64,000 nucleotides of DNA from Micromonospora mirobrigensis (GTDB lineage Bacteria > Actinomycetota > Actinomycetes > Mycobacteriales > Micromonosporaceae): positions 434,001-498,000 of the forward strand of contig NZ_FMCX01000002.1 of assembly GCF_900091555.1 (NCBI RefSeq). The letters run 5' to 3'. A program made the translations under genes and the position numbers. Of this stretch, positions 49,782 to 58,600 are shown piece after piece. The stretch's first letter is position 1, and the number at the start of each line of letters is the position of its first letter. The notes beneath the pieces are model-generated. The model was not told the DNA's origin, searched no databases, and saw only the letters and a list, made by a program, of their open reading frames with translations.

Positions 49782-51133
49782 GGCAGGCTCCCCGGCAGCT
49801 CGACCCGGAACCGGGCGCCGCCGCCCGGGCGGTCCTCGACGCGCGCCCGGCCGCCGTGCGCGGCGACGTGCGCGGAGACCAGGGCCAGGCCGAGGCCGGT
49901 GCCGTCGGTGCCGGCGCGGGCGTGCGCGGCCCGGCCCCGGACGAACCGGTCGAAGATCACCTCACGGTCCGCGGGGGGCACCCCCGGCCCGGCGTCGTCG
50001 ACCTCGACCACGCCGGTCTCCGCTGCGGCCCGGGACAGGCGTACGGCCACCGGACCATCGCCGTAGCGGACCGCGTTGTCGAGCAGGTTGAGCAGCACCT
50101 GTTCGAGCCGGCGCCGGTCGACCCGCCAGTCGGCCGGGGTGTCCGGGGCGAGGCGGACCAGCTCGGTCGGCAACCCCCGCGACCGGCACGCCTCCCTCGC
50201 CAGGGCCGCCACGTCGACGGTCTCCCGCTGGGCGGGCTGCTCGGTGCGGGCCAGCTGGATCAGGTCGTCGACCAGGCGCTGGAACCGGGCGACCTCGTCG
50301 GCCACCAGCCCGGCCGCCATCGCGGTCCGCTCGTCCTGGTGGACGCGACGGCTGGTGAGCACGCTGGCGGCCGCGGCCAGGGTCTGCAACGGCGAGCGCA
50401 GCTCGTGGCTGACGTCAGCGGCGAACCGGCGGTCCCGCTCGATGCGGCGGGCGAGCTGGTCGACCATGTGGTTGAACGAGGTGGAGAGCCGGGTCAGGTC
50501 CGGGTCGGTGGTGGCGTCGAGCCGGGTGGTGACGTCTCCGGCGGCGATCCGTTCGGCGGCGTCCGCGACGGCGGTCAGCGGGCGTACGCTGCGCCGGGTG
50601 GCGTACCAGCCGAGGGCCGCGCCGGAGCCACCGACCATGATCGCGACGGCGGTCAGGGTCAGCGCCAGGACTGCGAAGGTCTCCTCGACCTCCCGCAGCG
50701 AGGTCAGCTCGTAGTAGCTCGCCCGCTCCGACAGCGGCACGCCGACCAGCAGGGTGGCCTGCCCGTCGACCCGGACCCGCTGCACGGCCGGCTCGCCGGC
50801 GGCGACCAGGCGGCGCAGCTCGGCCGGGACGATGTCGCCGCTGACCTCGGCGGCCCGGGCGTGCGGCTGCCCGTCCAGGAACAGCAGGGGTCGCCGGCTG
50901 CCGCCGGTGTCCAGCGAGCGCAGCACCTCCACCACGTCCGGCTCGTCGGTGTCGAGGCCGCCGCGGACCACCTCGGCGTCGAAATAGGCCACCCGCACGG
51001 CCGTGCGTTCCCGCTCCTCGAGCAGCGAGCGCCGGGTCAGGTCGTAGGTGAACAGGGCCATCACGGCGGCGAGCGACAGCGCGCCGACGGCGAAGCCGGC
51101 GGTCACCCGGGCGCGCAGTCCGAGCCGGTTCAT
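49778..51133 (-). CDS. Sensor histidine kinase
   Basis: 451 residues. Two transmembrane helices (VTAGFAVGALSLAAVMALFT; LTAVAIMVGGSGAALGWYAT) flank an extracellular sensor of about 130 residues, then HAMP, then the phospho-acceptor helix (FAADVSHELRSPLQTLAAAA, His near residue 255), then the ATPase domain with N (LLNLLDNAVRYG), G1 (VDDAGPGVPP) and G2 (GTDGTGLGLALV) boxes. It overlaps the response regulator stop by ATGA. Together with the lipoprotein it forms a three-gene sensing operon, probably for cell-envelope signals. Confidence 0.92.
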   Translation of the reverse strand: MNRLGLRARVTAGFAVGALSLAAVMALFTYDLTRRSLLEERERTAVRVAYFDAEVVRGGLDTDEPDVVEVLRSLDTGGSRRPLLFLDGQPHARAAEVSGDIVPAELRRLVAAGEPAVQRVRVDGQATLLVGVPLSERASYYELTSLREVEETFAVLALTLTAVAIMVGGSGAALGWYATRRSVRPLTAVADAAERIAAGDVTTRLDATTDPDLTRLSTSFNHMVDQLARRIERDRRFAADVSHELRSPLQTLAAAASVLTSRRVHQDERTAMAAGLVADEVARFQRLVDDLIQLARTEQPAQRETVDVAALAREACRSRGLPTELVRLAPDTPADWRVDRRRLEQVLLNLLDNAVRYGDGPVAVRLSRAAAETGVVEVDDAGPGVPPADREVIFDRFVRGRAAHARAGTDGTGLGLALVSAHVAAHGGRARVEDRPGGGARFRVELPGSLP

Positions 51134-51804
51134 CGTTGCAGCTTGTAGCCGAGCCCGCGCAGGGTCACCAGGTGGCGCGGGTTGCCCGGGTCCTGTTCGA
51201 TCTTCTGCCGCAGCCGCCCGACGTGCACGTCGACCAGCCGTTCGTCGCCGGTCTCGTAGCCCCAGACCCGGCGCAGCAGCTGCTGGCGGGAGAGCACCCG
51301 GCCGGCGTGGTCGGCCAGCTCGCACAGCAGCCGGAACTCGGTGCGGGTGACCGCGACCGGCTGCCCGGCCCGGCGTACCTCGCCGGCCTCCTCGCTGATC
51401 TCCAGGTCGCCGAAGGTCTGGGCGCTGACCGGGGCGGCCAGCGCCCGGCCGCGCCGGCGCAGGGCCCGCAGCCGGGCGGAGAGCTCCTTGACCGCGACCG
51501 GCTTGACCAGGTAGTCGTCCGCGCCGGCCTCCAGCGCGGCGACGATGTCGGAGGTGTCGTCGCGGGCGCTGACCACCACGATCGGCACGTCGTCGTCGCG
51601 GCGCAGCTGCCGGATGCACTCGTACCCGTCGATGCCGGGCAGCATCAGGTCGACCAGCACGTTGTCCGCGGGGGTCTCCCGCTGCCGGCGCAGCCCCTCC
51701 TCGGCGGTCGCCGCGCCGTAGGCGGTCCAGCCCTCCTCCTCCAGGGCCAGCAGCAGCGCGAGCCGGATCCGGTCGTCGTCCTCGATCACCAGTACGGCCG
51801 TCAT
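51130..51804 (-). CDS. OmpR-family response regulator
   Basis: 224 residues. The receiver domain has the acidic pair in VLVIEDDDRIRLAL, phospho-acceptor Asp in NVLVDLMLPGIDGYE, Ser/Thr switch in VVVSARDDTSD and Lys in DYLVKPVAVKEL. The OmpR winged-helix effector follows (TRTEFRLLCELADHAGRVLS, RRVWGYETGDERLVDVHVGR, LVTLRGLGYKL). GGGGAGGA precedes the ATG at 51804. It is the first gene of the operon and pairs with the kinase immediately downstream. Confidence 0.93.
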   Translation of the reverse strand: MTAVLVIEDDDRIRLALLLALEEEGWTAYGAATAEEGLRRQRETPADNVLVDLMLPGIDGYECIRQLRRDDDVPIVVVSARDDTSDIVAALEAGADDYLVKPVAVKELSARLRALRRRGRALAAPVSAQTFGDLEISEEAGEVRRAGQPVAVTRTEFRLLCELADHAGRVLSRQQLLRRVWGYETGDERLVDVHVGRLRQKIEQDPGNPRHLVTLRGLGYKLQR

Positions 51805-51955
51805 GTTGCCATCCTCCCCGGCTCGGGTCCGAGCTCCCAACTGCGCCGGCCGCTGCCGGGTTTTGTCACACAACCGTCATCCGACCGCCGGACGGCCGCC
51901 ACGGTGCGCGCGCACGGTGGGACGCGGGGCACGCCGACGGGAGGGAGCCGAAGCG

Positions 51956-52042
51956 ATGACCGGACCGCGACCGCCCGTCGTGGCGCGCGACCGTCGGCTC
52001 CCGGCCGCCTCCGGCCCGGGTCCGGGCGGAGGCCGGGGGTGA
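51956..52042 (+). CDS. Possible 28-residue leader peptide coupled to the next gene
   Basis: ATG at 51956 after GGGAGGGAG, ending in a TGA that overlaps the GTG of the membrane-protein gene (GTGA). The product (MTGPRPPVVARDRR, then a Gly/Pro tail) has no domain. It may be a real short open frame that couples translation, or chance in GC-rich DNA. Confidence 0.3.
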   Translation: MTGPRPPVVARDRRLPAASGPGPGGGRG

Positions 52043-52350
52043 CCGGGGCGGCGCTGGTCAGCGCGCTGCTGGTCGGGCTGGTCGTGGGGACACTGGGGCG
52101 GCTCGTGGTGCCCCGGCGCCGGGCTGTGCCGGTCTGGCTGACCGTCGCCGCCGGGGTCGCCGCGGCGCTGCTCGGCACGATTGTGGCCCGCCTCGACGGC
52201 GTCGACGTGCGGGATTCCGGGGTGCGGCTGCTGGTCCAGGTGGCCGCCGCCGGGGTCGCGGTGCTCCTCGCGGTCCGCGCCGGCGCCGGCCGGCGGCCGG
52301 CCGAACCGGCCGAACCGGGACGACGTCCGGCGGATCCCGCCGTCCGGTAG
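52039..52350 (+). CDS. Small two- or three-helix membrane protein (GlsB/YeaQ-like)
   Basis: 103 residues: ALVSALLVGLVVGTLGRLVV, then VPVWLTVAAGVAAALLGTIV and LLVQVAAAGVAVLLAVRAGA as three hydrophobic helices separated by basic loops, with a charged PxxPAEPAEPGR tail. The pattern of a GTLGRLVVP motif in the first helix recalls the transglycosylase-associated/GlsB family of small membrane proteins. Start GTG at 52039 with a GGAGG-like stretch upstream. Function unknown beyond membrane location. Confidence 0.55.
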   Translation: MTGAALVSALLVGLVVGTLGRLVVPRRRAVPVWLTVAAGVAAALLGTIVARLDGVDVRDSGVRLLVQVAAAGVAVLLAVRAGAGRRPAEPAEPGRRPADPAVR

Positions 52351-52440
52351 GAACCGGGCCGGGCCGGTGCCCGTCGAACGGGCGCGGCAGCTGTGCCGGC
52401 GGGCCGTCGAACGGTCCGCCGGTGAACGAGAGGAGAGGTC

Positions 52441-52974
52441 ATGACGGTCGTACCGGCCGATCACCGGATGACGTTGATCTGTGACGGCTGCGGCGACACC
52501 GTCACCGGCACGGCGTGCGTCCTGCCCGACGCGGAGGTGGTCTGGACGCTGGTGTTCGACAACGGCTGGGCCGGTTCGCCGTTCGCCTCCGGGCCGCACC
52601 ACTGCCCGCGCTGCGAGGTCGACTCCCCGGCGCGCTCCGGTGGGCGGCGTGCCGTCGACGACCCGCTCGGCCTCGGCGCGACGGAGGACGGCGACGACCC
52701 GCGGGAGCCCGCCGAGGGTGTACGCCGGGCCCTGGCCGGGACGGTCGACCTGGGTGACCGGCTGCTGGTGGACCTCAGCGACGTCGAGGTGATCGACCCG
52801 GCCGGCCTGGGGCTGCTGGTCCGGGCGCACCAGGACGCGCGGGCCCGGTCGGCGGCGTTGTGCCTGGTGGCGCCGTCGAGGTTCGTGCTGACGGTGCTGC
52901 ACACCATGCGCCTCGACGGCGTCTTCCCGGTCTTCCCCAGCCGCGCCGCAGCGGCGACGGCGGTCAGCGGGTGA
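52441..52974 (+). CDS. Zinc-ribbon plus STAS domain protein lacking the usual phospho-serine
   Basis: 177 residues. N-terminal four-cysteine zinc site (LICDGCGDTV, then HHCPRCEVDS), an acidic linker, then a STAS domain (LLVDLSDVEVIDPAGLGLLV, LCLVAPSRFVLTVLHTMRLD, GVFPVFPS). In anti-sigma-factor antagonists the serine in IDSSGLG is phosphorylated; here the motif reads DPAGLG, so the phospho-switch is lost and the protein may bind its partner constitutively or use another switch. A strong AGGAGAGG ribosome site precedes the ATG. The stop lies inside a 17-bp tandem repeat shared with the next gene's end. Confidence 0.8.
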   Translation: MTVVPADHRMTLICDGCGDTVTGTACVLPDAEVVWTLVFDNGWAGSPFASGPHHCPRCEVDSPARSGGRRAVDDPLGLGATEDGDDPREPAEGVRRALAGTVDLGDRLLVDLSDVEVIDPAGLGLLVRAHQDARARSAALCLVAPSRFVLTVLHTMRLDGVFPVFPSRAAAATAVSG

Positions 52975-53024
52975 CGGCGGTCAGCGGGTGACGGCGGTCA
53001 GCGGGTGACGGCGGTCAGCGGGTG
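52957..53024. repeat. 17-bp tandem repeat, four perfect copies spanning two gene ends
   Basis: ACGGCGGTCAGCGGGTG repeats four times without interruption from 52957. On the plus strand it encodes the end and stop of the STAS protein; on the minus strand it encodes the end and stop (VTR-TGA) of the MOSC protein. Repeat number can therefore vary while leaving both reading frames closed. Confidence 0.95.
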
Positions 53025-53488
53025 ACGGTCACCTCGACCGGGCCGACGCGCAGGACGCCGTCGGTCAGCGGCGCGCAGCGGATGCCGCCGCGGCCGCGCA
53101 GCGCCCTGAAGGCGCCCGGTCCGATGGTGGTGTCCATCCAGGCGCAGGGTCGGGCCGGGCGGTGCACCCGCAGGCTGACCGGGCCGTCGCCGCAGTCGAG
53201 GGTGAGCACGGCACCGACCAGGTCGTCGACGGCGATGCCGCTGGTCAGGATGTTGCGCCGGACCTCCAGCAGGCCGGCGCCGGCCGGCAGGGACTCCTCG
53301 GCGATCAGCGTGACGGCGGCCTCGCGGTGGGCCGGCCGGCCGAAGTAGCGGTCGCCGACGATGCCCAGGCCGGCCCGGATCGTCACCCGGTCGACCAGCT
53401 CACCGGGCGGGGCCGGGGCCGGTCCGTCGGCGGGACGGCCCACGTACCGGTGCACGGGCGAGGCCAGCAGGGCGACGATGTGCGGCAC
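53015..53488 (-). CDS. MOSC-domain protein
   Basis: 157 residues. The MOSC fold includes the conserved cysteine in RPARPCAWMDTTIG, strand-rich surroundings (ITSGIAVDDLVGAVLTLDCG region) and a GDRYFGRPAHREAAVTLIAE segment. MOSC proteins carry sulfur from molybdenum-cofactor sulfurases or process Moco-related ligands. Here it stands alone, so a sulfur-carrier function for an unlinked oxidase is the inference. The start is a GTG at 53488. It converges on the STAS gene across the tandem repeat. Confidence 0.82.
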   Translation of the reverse strand: MPHIVALLASPVHRYVGRPADGPAPAPPGELVDRVTIRAGLGIVGDRYFGRPAHREAAVTLIAEESLPAGAGLLEVRRNILTSGIAVDDLVGAVLTLDCGDGPVSLRVHRPARPCAWMDTTIGPGAFRALRGRGGIRCAPLTDGVLRVGPVEVTVTR

Positions 53489-53499
53489 GGCGGTCGATC

Positions 53500-54285
53500 C
53501 TACGGTCGTCGGCGACCCGACCGGCAGTACACGTCGCCGGAGTTGGCGGCGTGCGGCAGGGCACGCAGCCGCTCGGCCATCCGCACGGCGGGCACCCAGT
53601 CGGGCAGGAGCAGGGACCGGCTGTCGCCGAGGGCGACGTTGAAGTCGTCGAAGCCCAGCCCCACGAGCCGGTCCAGGCAGCGGTACGCCACCGGCCGGGC
53701 GATGGTGGTGAACTCGAAGGAGAGCACGGGCGGTGGCCGGCTCAGCCCGGCCAGCACGGCGTCCTCGAAGCCCTCCACGTCGATCTTGACGAACGCCGGC
53801 ACGCCGTACGCGTCGATCAGCGCGTCGAGGGTGACCACCTCGACCTCGACCTGGGCGTCCCAGCGCTCGTGCCGCCAGCCGGCGGCGCCCTGCGCGGCCC
53901 GGCGGAAGTCGGCGGCGGCGGTGGAGACGGTGGGGTTGGCGGTGTTGACCGCGAGCGGGATCCGGCCGGCGGCGGCGCCGCAGGCGGCCTCGACCAGGGT
54001 GACCCCGGCGTCGTCGGCGTAGAGGGTGCGCAGGGCCCGCGAGCAGGCCGGCTGCGGCTCCACCGCCACCACCCGGGCGCCGAGGCGGCGGAAGCAGCCG
54101 GTGTGGTCGCCGACGTGCGCGCCGACGTCGAAGGCGAGGTCCCCGGCGGTGAGGAAGCGGGCGTAGAAGGCGTCCAGGGTGGCGTCGCGGGCCGGGTCGC
54201 CGTAGTAGAAGTCCAGCGAGCGGCGCAGCGACGAGGTGGCCGGGTCCTGTTTGAGCGCCTCGATCGCGACCGTCCGGGCGTCCAT
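53500..54285 (-). CDS. FkbM-family SAM methyltransferase
   Basis: 261 residues. Motif I is LAFDVGAHVGDHTGCFRRLG, motif II RVVAVEPQPACSRALRTLYA, then the FkbM-specific PAFVKIDVEGFEDAVLAGLS and SFEFTTIARPVAYRCLDRLV. FkbM proteins O-methylate sugars or small molecules. The ATG at 54285 has no ribosome site, but TACGGT lies six bases upstream, suggesting a leaderless transcript. It shares no operon with the MOSC gene beyond orientation. Confidence 0.85.
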   Translation of the reverse strand: MDARTVAIEALKQDPATSSLRRSLDFYYGDPARDATLDAFYARFLTAGDLAFDVGAHVGDHTGCFRRLGARVVAVEPQPACSRALRTLYADDAGVTLVEAACGAAAGRIPLAVNTANPTVSTAAADFRRAAQGAAGWRHERWDAQVEVEVVTLDALIDAYGVPAFVKIDVEGFEDAVLAGLSRPPPVLSFEFTTIARPVAYRCLDRLVGLGFDDFNVALGDSRSLLLPDWVPAVRMAERLRALPHAANSGDVYCRSGRRRP

Positions 54286-54392
54286 GTCCCGACCGTAGCC
54301 CAGCCAGGCGGGCGCGACCCGGCGTTCGCCATTCGCTGCGCGTGCAGATGCTGCGCGATCGATGCGCGGAAATGCTCTCTTAGGTTGAACTT

Positions 54393-54418
54393 CGAGCAGT
54401 AACGTGCAACAGTGCTCG
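54393..54418. promoter_or_regulatory. Inverted repeat upstream of the SIS-domain gene
   Basis: CGAGCA (54393-54398) and TGCTCG (54413-54418) form a 6-bp inverted repeat spaced by 14 bases, just downstream of a possible -35 element TTGAAC (54385-54390). It is a candidate regulator site for the SIS gene starting near 54485. Confidence 0.35.
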
Positions 54419-54487
54419 CAGAACCTGTTCCGCGGGCGGGGCCCGACCGGGCCGCCGACGCGGACGTGAGCATGTGGGAGAGTCGTG

Positions 54488-55537
54488 GTGGCAGAGGCCG
54501 GCCAGGGGATGGCGACCGACATCGGCGAGCAGCCGACGACCTATCAACGGATCCTCGACAACGCGGCCGCGGTGCGGGAGGTCGCCCGCGAGGTGGCCCG
54601 GCGCGAGCTGCGGCACGTGGTGCTGGTCGCCCGGGGCACCTCCGACCACGCCGCGCTGTACGGGTCGTACCTGAGCCAGATCCGGCTGGGTCTCCCGGCC
54701 GGGCTGGCGTCGCCCAGCGTGGTGTCGCTCTACGGCGCCCACCCGGACATGTCCCAGGCGCTGGTGATCGGGGTGTCGCAGAGCGGCCGCTCCCCCGACC
54801 TGGTCGAGGTGCTGGACAGCGCCCGCCGCTCCGGGGCGACCACGCTGGCGCTGACCAACGCGCCCGACTCGGAGCTGGCCCGGGTCGCCGAGCTGCACGT
54901 GGACATCCTCGCCGGGCCCGAGCGGGCGGTGGCGGCCACCAAGACGTACACCGCGGAGCTGCTGTCGCTGCTGCTTGTCGTCGAGGGCATCCGCACCGGC
55001 ACGGGGGCGCCGGAGCCGGACGTCGCCCCGGAGCTGGACCGGCTGCCGGAACTGGCGGCGCAGACCCTGGTCGGGCGGGACCACGAGGAGGTGGCGGCCC
55101 GACTGAGGTATGCCAATCAGCTGGTCGTGACCGGCCGTGGCTACGCGTACGCGACGGCCCGGGAGGCCAGCCTCAAGATCATCGAGACGTCGTACCTGTC
55201 CGCGTTGGCGTACTCGGGGGCGGACCTGCTGCACGGCCCGGTGGCCATGGCGGACCGGGAGATGCCGGTGCTGGCCATCGTGGGCGACGGTCCGGGCGGC
55301 GCGGCGATGGCCGAGGTCATCGAGCGGCTCCGTACGCTGCACGCCGACGTGGTCACCGTGGGACCGGCCCGGACGGCGGCCGAGCAGGCGCACATCGGCG
55401 TCCCGGCGGTGGATGAGCGCTACTCGCCGCTGCTGGACATCATCCCGCTGCAGCGGCTGGCGCTGACCCTGGCGCTGGCGCGGGGCGAGGACCCGGACAG
55501 CCCGCGCGGCCTCAGCAAGGTCACCCACACCCGCTGA
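54488..55537 (+). CDS. Double-SIS-domain sugar-phosphate isomerase/deaminase-like protein (AgaS/GlmS-C type)
   Basis: 349 residues (GTG at 54488, or 54485, after GGGAGAG). Two SIS domains: the first with HVVLVARGTSDHAALYGSYL and VIGVSQSGRSPDLVEVLDSA, the second with VVTGRGYAYATAREASLKII and SGADLLHGPVAMADREMPVL. These are the sugar-phosphate-binding Ser/Thr motifs of the GlmS isomerase half. There is no glutaminase domain, so ammonia from glutamine is not used. It may isomerise or deaminate an amino-sugar phosphate. It converges on the giant GlmS-like gene, and the two may act in the same amino-sugar balance. Confidence 0.85.
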   Translation: MAEAGQGMATDIGEQPTTYQRILDNAAAVREVAREVARRELRHVVLVARGTSDHAALYGSYLSQIRLGLPAGLASPSVVSLYGAHPDMSQALVIGVSQSGRSPDLVEVLDSARRSGATTLALTNAPDSELARVAELHVDILAGPERAVAATKTYTAELLSLLLVVEGIRTGTGAPEPDVAPELDRLPELAAQTLVGRDHEEVAARLRYANQLVVTGRGYAYATAREASLKIIETSYLSALAYSGADLLHGPVAMADREMPVLAIVGDGPGGAAMAEVIERLRTLHADVVTVGPARTAAEQAHIGVPAVDERYSPLLDIIPLQRLALTLALARGEDPDSPRGLSKVTHTR

Positions 55538-55634
55538 GCCCGGATCCACCCGCGCGCGCCGAGCTCAGGGTCACCCACCTCCGGTGAGCCGGGCGGCGCG
55601 CCGGGCAGGTCTCGGACCCACCCGGCGCGCCGGT
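55517..55634. repeat. Imperfect duplication of the SIS gene end in the convergent gap
   Basis: The last bases of the SIS gene and its downstream (GGTCACCCACACCCGCTGAG) recur at about 55567 (GGTCACCCACCTCCGGTGAG), followed in both copies by similar CGCGCGCC-rich sequence and a GGAyCCACCCG box. The gap of 102 bases to the GlmS-like stop is made of these two diverged copies, which also contain GC-rich dyads that could serve as terminator. Confidence 0.5.
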
Positions 55635-55639
55635 GCGCA

Positions 55640-58600
55640 TCAGCGGGCGAGCAGGGCGCCCGCCACCTCGCCGACCGAGCCGACCAGCACCTTCTCCACC
55701 GGCACCTGCTCCAGCATGGCCGGGTCGAAGGTGGCCTCGGTCTCGGTCACCGCGGCGTCGATCTCCGCGAGCCGGGTGCCGCTGGTCTGCAGCGCGTTGG
55801 TCAGCGCCGCGGCGCTCGCCGCCGGGACCAGCGCGACGTGCAGCAGGGTCAGGCCGGAGACGTGCGCGCCGACCTGCTCCGGCACCATCAGCACCAGCCG
55901 GTCGTCGGTCCGGCCGCGCACCAGCTGGATCATCCGGGCGTCGACGGCGTACCGCTTGGAACCGGTCAGCCGGGTGCCGTTGTCGGCCCGGCTGGGGGTG
56001 TCGGCCACCTCGCCCGACTTGGCCAGCACCCGGATGGTGCTCTCGTCGCCGGCCCGGTCGACCCGGTAGCGCACCGCGCCGGTCACCTCGCCGACCAGCG
56101 GCGCGTGGGCGCGCAGCGCCAACAGCACCGGGTAGGTGAGCAGGTTGACGTCGCTGCCCGCGGCGACCAGCGCCTGAGTGAGCGGGTTCTCCAGCAGGTC
56201 GTTGTCGTCCCGGGAGGTGCCCACGGTGACCGTCTTGGCCTGGTGCTTGACCGAGTCGATCGAGCGGGTCAGCTCCTCCACCGCCGCGGTGAGCTGGTCG
56301 CGGACGTAGTCCAGCGGCTCCCCCAGCTCGTCGGCGCGCATCGGCAGGCCGGCGTTGAGGCCGCGCAGCGACAGCAGCACGTTGGCCAGGCTGAGGGTGG
56401 CCTCCGGGGAGAGCACGCCCCGGGTGCGGCCGGTGGCGACCTCGGCGAGGAACTCCTCGACCGGCTCGGCCAGCTCCGCCACGTCGGTGAAGTGCGCCGC
56501 GCCCTGGTCGACCCGCTCCTCCAGCAGGGTCAGCGCCTGCCGCAGCGGCAGGGCCAGCTCGTCGATCGCCCGCGCCGAGTGGTACGAGATCAGGTGCCCC
56601 ACCGCGGTGCTGAGCAGCCAGGCCAGCGCCGGGTGCGCCCGCGGCACCCGGATCACGTGCTGCGCCGCCCAGGCGATGTCGACGCCCTCGTCGGCGATCA
56701 CCACCGGCGCGTTCTTGTGCGCCGCGTAGATCTCGATCTCCTTGGCCATGTCCCGCACCTGCTGCGGCGGGGTGCCCGCCGCGCAGACGATGATCATGGC
56801 CTCGGCGGAGAGGTCGATGTGCTTCTTGTCCTCCAGCGCGTCGGTGGAGACCGTCCGGTAGCACAGCTCGGAGAGCTTGATCCGGACCTCGGCGGCGGCG
56901 ACCCGGTTCGGGCCGGAGCCGACCACCGCCCACGACGGGTACGCGGCCATCTCCGCCGACGCGGCGGCGACCTGGTCGGTCAGCCCCTGCACGGCGGTGA
57001 GGTGGGCCGGCATCTCCAGCAGGCCGACCAGCAGGTCGTTCTCGATCTCCGGCCGCAGCTTGCCCCAGGCCCGGGCGATCTGCAGGCCGAGCAGGACGCC
57101 GGTGGCCACCTGCGAGTAGAACGCCTTGGTGGAGGCGACGGCCATCTCGACGTCCCGGCCGTCGGAGGTGTAGAGCACCCCGTGGGTCTTGTGGGCCAGG
57201 TCGCTGTCGCGGCGGTTCACGATCGCCACGGCGGCGGCGCCCCGGCGGACCACCAGGTCGACGGCCCGGTTGGTGTCGGTGGTGGTGCCCGACTGGCTCA
57301 CCGCGATGAGCAGGATGCCGCTCATGTCCTGCGGCAGGTCGGTGGCCGACAGCTCGGTGGCCGGGACCGCCCGGACCGCCAGGCCCGGCAGGTGCGGCCG
57401 GATCACCTCGGCGATGCCCTGGCAGGCGACCGCGGCGGTGCCCTGCCCGACCAGGACCACCTCGCGGAACCGGCCCCGGGCGATGTCCTCGCGGATGGCG
57501 GCCGGCAGGCCGCTCTCGCCGACGGAGACCTGGAGCAGCCCGTCGACCTCGGCGATCCGGCCGCGCAGGCTGCGCCGGAACGAGCGGGGCGCGCCGGCGA
57601 TCTCCTTGACCAGGTAGTGGTCGAAGTCGCCGCGGGCCACGTCCCGGGTGGTGATCTCGGCGGTCTGCACCCGCTCCGGGGCGGCCACGCCGGCGGAGGT
57701 CACCTCGGTGATGCCCTCCAGGGTGCCGGCGTTGTCGCCGTCGAGCACCACGACGACGCCGCCGTCGGTCGCCGAGCCGTCCACCCGCAGGTAGCGGTCG
57801 GTCAGCGCGACCAGGCCGTACACCTCGCTGGCCACGAGGTAGCACCAGTCGGCCAGGCCGACGTAGAGGCCCTGGCCGCTGCCCTTCTGGGCGAGGGTGA
57901 GGTGCCCGGCGTCGTCCTGCACGCCGATGGCCATCGAGCCGTGGAACTGGGCCACGCAGGCGGTCAGCGCCTCGCCCGGGTCCATGGTGCGGCGCAGCGC
58001 CGCGGAGTACATCACCGGGATCAGCTTGGCGTCGGTGGTGATCTCGTCGGTGACGATGTTGTGGTTGCGGCGCAGCTCGACGTGGTTGTCGATGTCGCCG
58101 TTGAGCACCGCGGCCGAGTACGGCAGCTCGGTGTCCCCGGCGACGCTGTTGACCGGGTGCGCGTTGGCCTCGCTGATCCGCCCGACGCTGGCCCAGCGGG
58201 AGTGGGCCAGCACGGAGATCCGGGCGCTGGGCAGGCGCAGCGCGGTGGCCAGCCGCTCGTCGGCGGCGATCGAGGCGCGCAGGTGGGCGACGTTGTCGCC
58301 GAGGGAGCCGAGGATGGCGGCGCGCTTGTAGACGAAGACGACGCCGTCGCCGACCATTTCCACCGCGCCGGAGCGGAACTTCGGGTCGGAGGCCGGGGCC
58401 AGGGTGTCCATGGTCTTGCGGTCGGCGTCGTCGAGGCCGACCCAGAGCTGCACGCCGGCGGAGTCGCGGCCGCGCACCTCCAGCCGGTCGATGGCGTCGA
58501 GGACGGAGTCGACGCTCAGGTAGGACACGGCCAGCTTCGCCTCGGCGTTGTCACCGAAGCCCAGCTCCCGCATGCGGCGGGCGGCGGCGAGCCGGTCGTT

